The notes below the pieces were generated by a model. It saw only the letters and a program-made list of their open reading frames with translations, did not search any database and was not told the origin of the DNA. Positions 25,360-28,830 of a stretch of DNA of 28,830 nt are shown here, piece by piece. The first letter of the stretch is position 1, and each line of letters starts with the position of its first letter. This DNA is from Opitutus sp. GAS368 (GTDB lineage: Bacteria > Verrucomicrobiota > Verrucomicrobiia > Opitutales > Opitutaceae), in the NCBI GenBank assembly GCA_945862035.1, contig CAMAXB010000003.1, positions 1 through 28,830 of the forward strand, written 5' to 3'. The translations under genes were made by a program, and so were the position numbers.

Positions 25360-26343
25360 CTACCTCCGCAGCCGCAGCTTCGTCACCAGCGCGATAAATT
25401 CCATCCGGCCGGCCGCGTCGTACTCATCGACCCGGCCGACCCAGCGAACCAGATCGTCCGGACGCAACAAGGCGCCCTCCGGCGCCCCCTGCAGCATCAG
25501 GCCAAGGCCAGCCAGCGCGGCGGAAAAGCGGAAATCCTCGGTCGCTGCGAGCAACGCCGCGCCATCGTCCTGGAGGTCGTGACGGCGCTCCCACCGGCTG
25601 CCGTCCGCGCGTTCGTGGGAGACGGTCAATGAACCGAGCGGCCCGCCGCTTTCGACCATCCGCAGGCTAACCTCATAAAGGGCCGTGAAAGCCGCCTCCG
25701 GACCAAAATCCACTCCCCCCACCGACGCCTCCGGATCCTCGCTCCTACCGGACGCCAGCCGGCGATGCATCCTGACCTGCGCCGAATCAAAACGAAGCTC
25801 CGCCCTGACCCGCCGGATCCTACCTCCCGCGGGCTCCGGCTCGGCCTTGATCCCTACGCGGATCAGGCGGTGCGTCGGATTCCAGGGCGCCACCGCGACT
25901 TCCAGGTGAATTGCCAGCGCCTCTTCTGATCGCGTGGGCGGCAGGTCGTCGTAAACCGGCGCCTGAATCCACTCCTCCAGCTTGATCGACTCCACCGGGA
26001 GCGGCCTCCCGGCCCTCACCCCCTCCACCCAAGTGCGGTAGGAATCGCGGCCCGTATCGAGCGCCACCGCGATCGCCGCATCCTCGACCGGCGCAAACGT
26101 CCCCCGCGGCGCAGAGGGTTCGGTTCGCCGCGCTTCGGCCGGCCCGGAAATCGAGGGTGGCGGCTCCGGGACCCGGGCAGCCACCGACTCCGTCGCGGAG
26201 GGCCGCGAAACGAAGGGCTCCATCATGATCACCTCGGAGAAAGTGCGCGGCTCGTCGCGCGATCCCAAGACAAGGAACGCAAAGAGGAGGGCGCCTGCGC
26301 CTGCGATCAGGCCGGTGGTGATCCTGACACGCCGGCCGCTCAT
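25360..26343 (-). CDS. YfbK-like protein lacking its von Willebrand A core
   Basis: A 327-residue membrane-anchored protein. After an N-terminal hydrophobic segment (about 7-27) and a Pro-rich linker comes the N-terminal YfbK domain (AVALDTGRDSYRTWVEGVRAGRPLP, then SIKLEEWIQ). A stretch VAVAPWNPTHRLIRVGIKAE normally precedes the VWA domain. The sequence then passes directly to the post-VWA/DUF3520 part (FDSAQVRMHRRL, VDFGPEAAFTALYEV, ATEDFRFSAALAGLGLMLQGAPEG). No MIDAS motif (DxSxS) is present, so the metal-binding VWA core of about 180 residues seems missing. The frame is intact. Its ATG overlaps the stop of the upstream remnant (ATGA). It could still be expressed as a scaffold. Confidence 0.75.
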   Translation of the reverse strand: MSGRRVRITTGLIAGAGALLFAFLVLGSRDEPRTFSEVIMMEPFVSRPSATESVAARVPEPPPSISGPAEARRTEPSAPRGTFAPVEDAAIAVALDTGRDSYRTWVEGVRAGRPLPVESIKLEEWIQAPVYDDLPPTRSEEALAIHLEVAVAPWNPTHRLIRVGIKAEPEPAGGRIRRVRAELRFDSAQVRMHRRLASGRSEDPEASVGGVDFGPEAAFTALYEVSLRMVESGGPLGSLTVSHERADGSRWERRHDLQDDGAALLAATEDFRFSAALAGLGLMLQGAPEGALLRPDDLVRWVGRVDEYDAAGRMEFIALVTKLRLRR

Positions 26344-26609
26344 CCGTTGCTCCCACCCCGGACGAGCCGGATCAGGCGGATGAAGTCTGGCCGATCAGAA
26401 TTGACCGGGTCCGGCGCACGAACCGTTGCCTCGGCGAGTCCCGCCTCGGCCCAGACGACCACGTCGTCGTACGAGGTGCTCCCCTTGAACGGCGAGTCCT
26501 GCAGCAGCAGGCCAAACCCCGCCACGGCCGCGGCGAACTTGAAATCTGCGGAGGCGGCGGCAAAGCCCCCCCCGCCACCCGCCGTGCCCGCTGCAGAGGA
26601 GGACCTCAC
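26340..26609 (-). pseudogene. C-terminal remnant of a YfbK-type VWA protein (DUF3520 end)
   Basis: An 89-residue frame (GTG 26609) whose conserved part is ADFKFAAAVAGFGLLLQDSP, then KGSTSYDDVVVWAEAGLA and PDFIRLIRLVRGG. This matches the last part of YfbK-type proteins and is a paralogue of the end of the neighbouring gene. The N-terminal domain and VWA core are absent. The frame is the same as that of the RDD gene, whose TGA lies 15 bases upstream, so a deletion may have joined the two. Its TGA overlaps the ATG of the next gene. Confidence 0.65.
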
Positions 26610-26624
26610 TCCAAAAGTAAAACC

Positions 26625-27347
26625 TCAGGGCCGGACGACCACCACCCGCGTATCGACGATCCGGTCATGCAGCGCCCGCTTTTCCGGATCGAAGGCGGCG
26701 ATGATGTAACCGATCATGAGAGTGATCCCGCTGAGCCATTCCGCAAAGTACCGGGCGATGATGCGCCCGACGGAGAGCGGGCCGCGGTCGGCCCGATACA
26801 CCTTCAGACCCAGCAGCATCTTGCCGGGCGTCGCGGCGTACTTTTTGAGAAAGAGGATCGAGTAAAGAAGGCCGATCACGGTCTGCACCGCGATGCTGAT
26901 CAGTTGAAAACCAAAGAGGGCCGCCAATTGCTCCGGGCTTGGTTCAGCGCCGGGCGAAAACAGTCCGGCCGTGCCCAGCGTGGCGAACAGCAACGGTAGC
27001 AAAATGATCCACGAAAGAACATGGGTGATGAACCCATCAATCACCTTGGCGACCAGGCGACGCCAGAAGCCCCCGTAGCCCTGCCTGACCACGTCACTGG
27101 CTCCGGCGACGGTCGCAGCCCCGACGTGAACCTCGGCTCCGGCCAGCGCCGGGGCGGGAGGCGGGGAAAGAACCGGCGCGGTGGCCAGCGGTGGCGGCGC
27201 CAGCTCGGCGTAGGGTTTCCACGTCGGCATGCCGGCCCGCCATACAAGGGTCTCCGCGCGAATCACACCGGTTTCGATGAGCCGCGCGAATTCGTCCGCT
27301 GAAACCGGCCCCGAACGCTGCCCCTCATTTGCATAGTACCATTGCAT
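26625..27347 (-). CDS. GYF_2 and RDD domain membrane protein
   Basis: A 240-residue protein. Residues 1-50 form a GYF_2-like domain (MQWYYANEGQRSGPVSADEF, ETLVWRAGMPTWKPY). A Pro/Ala linker follows, then an RDD domain (about 90-235) with hydrophobic segments and the characteristic RR/DD residues (GFWRRLVAKVIDGFI; KYAATPGKMLLGLKVYRAD; RALHDRIVDTRVVVV). RDD proteins are small membrane proteins of mostly unknown transport role. It is divergent from the lipoprotein gene at 27452 and heads a run containing the YfbK-type genes. The start at ATG 27347 matches the GYF_2 domain start. Confidence 0.88.
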   Translation of the reverse strand: MQWYYANEGQRSGPVSADEFARLIETGVIRAETLVWRAGMPTWKPYAELAPPPLATAPVLSPPPAPALAGAEVHVGAATVAGASDVVRQGYGGFWRRLVAKVIDGFITHVLSWIILLPLLFATLGTAGLFSPGAEPSPEQLAALFGFQLISIAVQTVIGLLYSILFLKKYAATPGKMLLGLKVYRADRGPLSVGRIIARYFAEWLSGITLMIGYIIAAFDPEKRALHDRIVDTRVVVVRP

Positions 27348-27451
27348 ATCGTCGTAGGCCAACGAATCCCGGCAGGGCCGGAAGGGCAACGCCATTGTTT
27401 CGCGGAACCACGCTTGCGCCAGAGGCGGGCGGAGGTTTCCTTCCTGTCACT

Positions 27452-28830
27452 ATGCGACGCCCCGCTGCTCTCGTGTTCGGCCTGCTCTGCGTCCTCTCCC
27501 TTTTCCTCGCCGGCTGCGCCAAACGGGAAACCCCGGTCGAGGCCGGGATCCGCACGCAGACGCTTCACCTCGGCAACGGCGCCGAGCCGCAGGATCTCGA
27601 TCCTCAAATCGTCACCGCCTACACCGACTACCTCATCCTGATGGCCCTGTTCGAAGGTCTCACGGTAATCGACGAGGCCACTTCGCAGGCTGTGCCCGGG
27701 ACCGCCGAGCGCTGGGAGGTGTCCCCGGATGGTTTGCTCTACACCTTCCACCTGCGCACCAACGCCAAGTGGTCCAACGGGGATCCCGTCACCGCGCAGG
27801 ATTTCCTCTTCGCCTACGAGCGCATGCTGAGCCCGGCGCTCGCCAGCGAGTATGCCTACATGCTCTACCCCGTGGAGAATGCCGAGGCCTTCAACACCGG
27901 CAGGGTCACCGACTTCACCGAGGTTGGCTTCAAGGCGATCGATGCCCGCACCCTGCAGGTCAAACTGGCGGCCCCCACCCCCTACCTGCTCGCGCTCGCG
28001 GCCCATCAGGCGTGGTTTCCGGTGCACCCGGCCACCATCCTCAAGCATGGCCGGATCGACCAGCGCGGGACCCGCTGGACCCGCATCGAAAACTTGGTCG
28101 CGAACGGCCCCTACCTTCTGAAGGAGTGGTCACCCAATAGCCGCATCATCGTCGAACGCAGCCCGACCTATTGGGACGCCGGCCACAACGGTCTGAACAG
28201 CGTCGTGTTCTATCCCAACGAGAACATCTCCACCGACGAGAGTAACTTCCGCGCCGGCCAGCTTCACCTCACCTACGACGTCCTGCCCGACCGCATCGGC
28301 CACTATCAGCGCACCGCCCCGGAGCAGATCCGGATCGATCCCTTTCTCGAGACGTACTTCATCCGCTTCAACGTCAACCGCAAGCCCCTCGACCAGCCCA
28401 AAGTCCGCCGGGCCCTCTCGCTCGCCATCGATCGTGAGGCAATCGCCAACAAGCTCCTCTATGGCAGCCGCCTCCCGGCCTACTTCTTCACCCCACCCAA
28501 CACCGCCGGCTACACCGCCCGCGCACGGGTGACGACGGATTTCGCCGCCGCCCGTGCCCTCCTCACCGAGGCCGGTTTTCCCGGCGGTCAGGGCTTTCCC
28601 AAGCTCGACATCCAGATGAACACCGACGCGGTGAATTCGAAGGTGCTCGAGGCCATCCAGGCCATGTGGAAGACCGAGCTGGGCATCGAGGTCACCCTGT
28701 CGAACTCCGACTTCCGCGTCTACCTGGACAACATGCGCACCCTCAACTTCGACTTCTCCCGCGCACGCTGGGTGGGCGACTACAACGACCCCAACACCTA
28801 TCTCGACATGTTCGTGACCAACGGCGGCAA
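27452..28830 (+). CDS. Oligopeptide ABC transporter substrate-binding lipoprotein (OppA/DppA type, partial)
   Basis: At least 459 residues, cut by the window end. A lipoprotein signal peptide has lipobox LAGC with lipidated Cys22. The SBP_bac_5 fold is clear: LHLGNGAEPQDLDPQIVTA, then FEGLTVIDEAT and AVPGTAERWEVSPDGLLYTF. Further on come HLRTNAKWSNGDPVTAQDF, ANGPYLLKEWSPNSRIIVER and KVRRALSLAIDREAI. It binds peptides in the periplasm and delivers them to an Opp/Dpp-type permease, which would be expected downstream, outside the window. The ATG at 27452 places the signal peptide correctly; a purine-rich GGAGG lies about 16 bases upstream, too far for an ideal ribosome-binding site. Confidence 0.93.
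   Translation, partial: MRRPAALVFGLLCVLSLFLAGCAKRETPVEAGIRTQTLHLGNGAEPQDLDPQIVTAYTDYLILMALFEGLTVIDEATSQAVPGTAERWEVSPDGLLYTFHLRTNAKWSNGDPVTAQDFLFAYERMLSPALASEYAYMLYPVENAEAFNTGRVTDFTEVGFKAIDARTLQVKLAAPTPYLLALAAHQAWFPVHPATILKHGRIDQRGTRWTRIENLVANGPYLLKEWSPNSRIIVERSPTYWDAGHNGLNSVVFYPNENISTDESNFRAGQLHLTYDVLPDRIGHYQRTAPEQIRIDPFLETYFIRFNVNRKPLDQPKVRRALSLAIDREAIANKLLYGSRLPAYFFTPPNTAGYTARARVTTDFAAARALLTEAGFPGGQGFPKLDIQMNTDAVNSKVLEAIQAMWKTELGIEVTLSNSDFRVYLDNMRTLNFDFSRARWVGDYNDPNTYLDMFVTNGG

Overview
The window is 28.8 kb of GC-rich chromosomal DNA, densely coding, with long runs of co-directional genes. Gene content suggests a Gram-negative bacterium of the Verrucomicrobiota, most likely Opitutaceae-like. 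The clues are a MacAB-type exporter with separate permeases, YfbK-type proteins, a GYF_2-RDD protein, a GxxExxY protein, a four-helix-bundle (23S IVS-type) protein, a planctomycete-type c-cytochrome module and short tandem repeats between genes. The assignment is by pattern only. No rRNA, tRNA, CRISPR array or IS transposase was seen.

Layout. 1-3448 (+): the tail of an unknown gene, an MFS transporter, and a coupled pair made of a phasin-like protein and an ABC1/UbiB kinase. 3608-3853 (-): a small secreted protein. 3948-6572 (+): a large U32/RlhA-type protein, followed by a nested hairpin element that contains an intrinsic terminator. 6809-8053 (+): an adenylate-kinase-like protein. 8280-13453 (-): a MacAB-like export operon of periplasmic adaptor, ATPase and two permeases. 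Its gaps after the ATPase and after each permease carry 7-bp tandem repeat arrays in inverted pairs, and one pair encloses a four-helix-bundle gene. 13454-14422: a long gap with a probable frameshifted gene relic. 14423-16352 (-): a LytS-like sensor kinase and LytTR regulator. 16474-17757 (-): cytochrome b562 and a membrane c-type cytochrome module. 17879-19639 (-): polyphosphate-glucokinase-like ROK kinase and an FAD oxidoreductase. 19810-20283 (-): an FKBP/SlyD-like isomerase. 20425-24756: the conserved ybbP-ybbA/tesA neighbourhood, with a GxxExxY nuclease-fold gene bounded by 28-nt inverted repeats wedged between ybbA and ybbP. 24756-25194: gene relics. 25360-27347 (-): a GYF_2-RDD membrane protein, a YfbK C-terminal remnant and a YfbK-like protein lacking its VWA core. 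27452-end (+): an oligopeptide-binding lipoprotein that runs off the window.

The most interesting theme is a set of intergenic cassettes whose ends are short tandem arrays (7-mers of the GATTTTC or GCGGATT type, 9-mers of the CGCGAATCA or GGGACnGAT type) in opposite orientations. Some are empty, one carries a four-helix-bundle gene and one a PD-(D/E)XK-fold GxxExxY gene. They sit inside operons, and their repeats supply or overlap start and stop codons of the host genes. A solo array lies in frame inside the U32 gene. This looks like a family of passively dispersing elements resembling the STRR heptamer repeats of cyanobacteria, but with resident genes.
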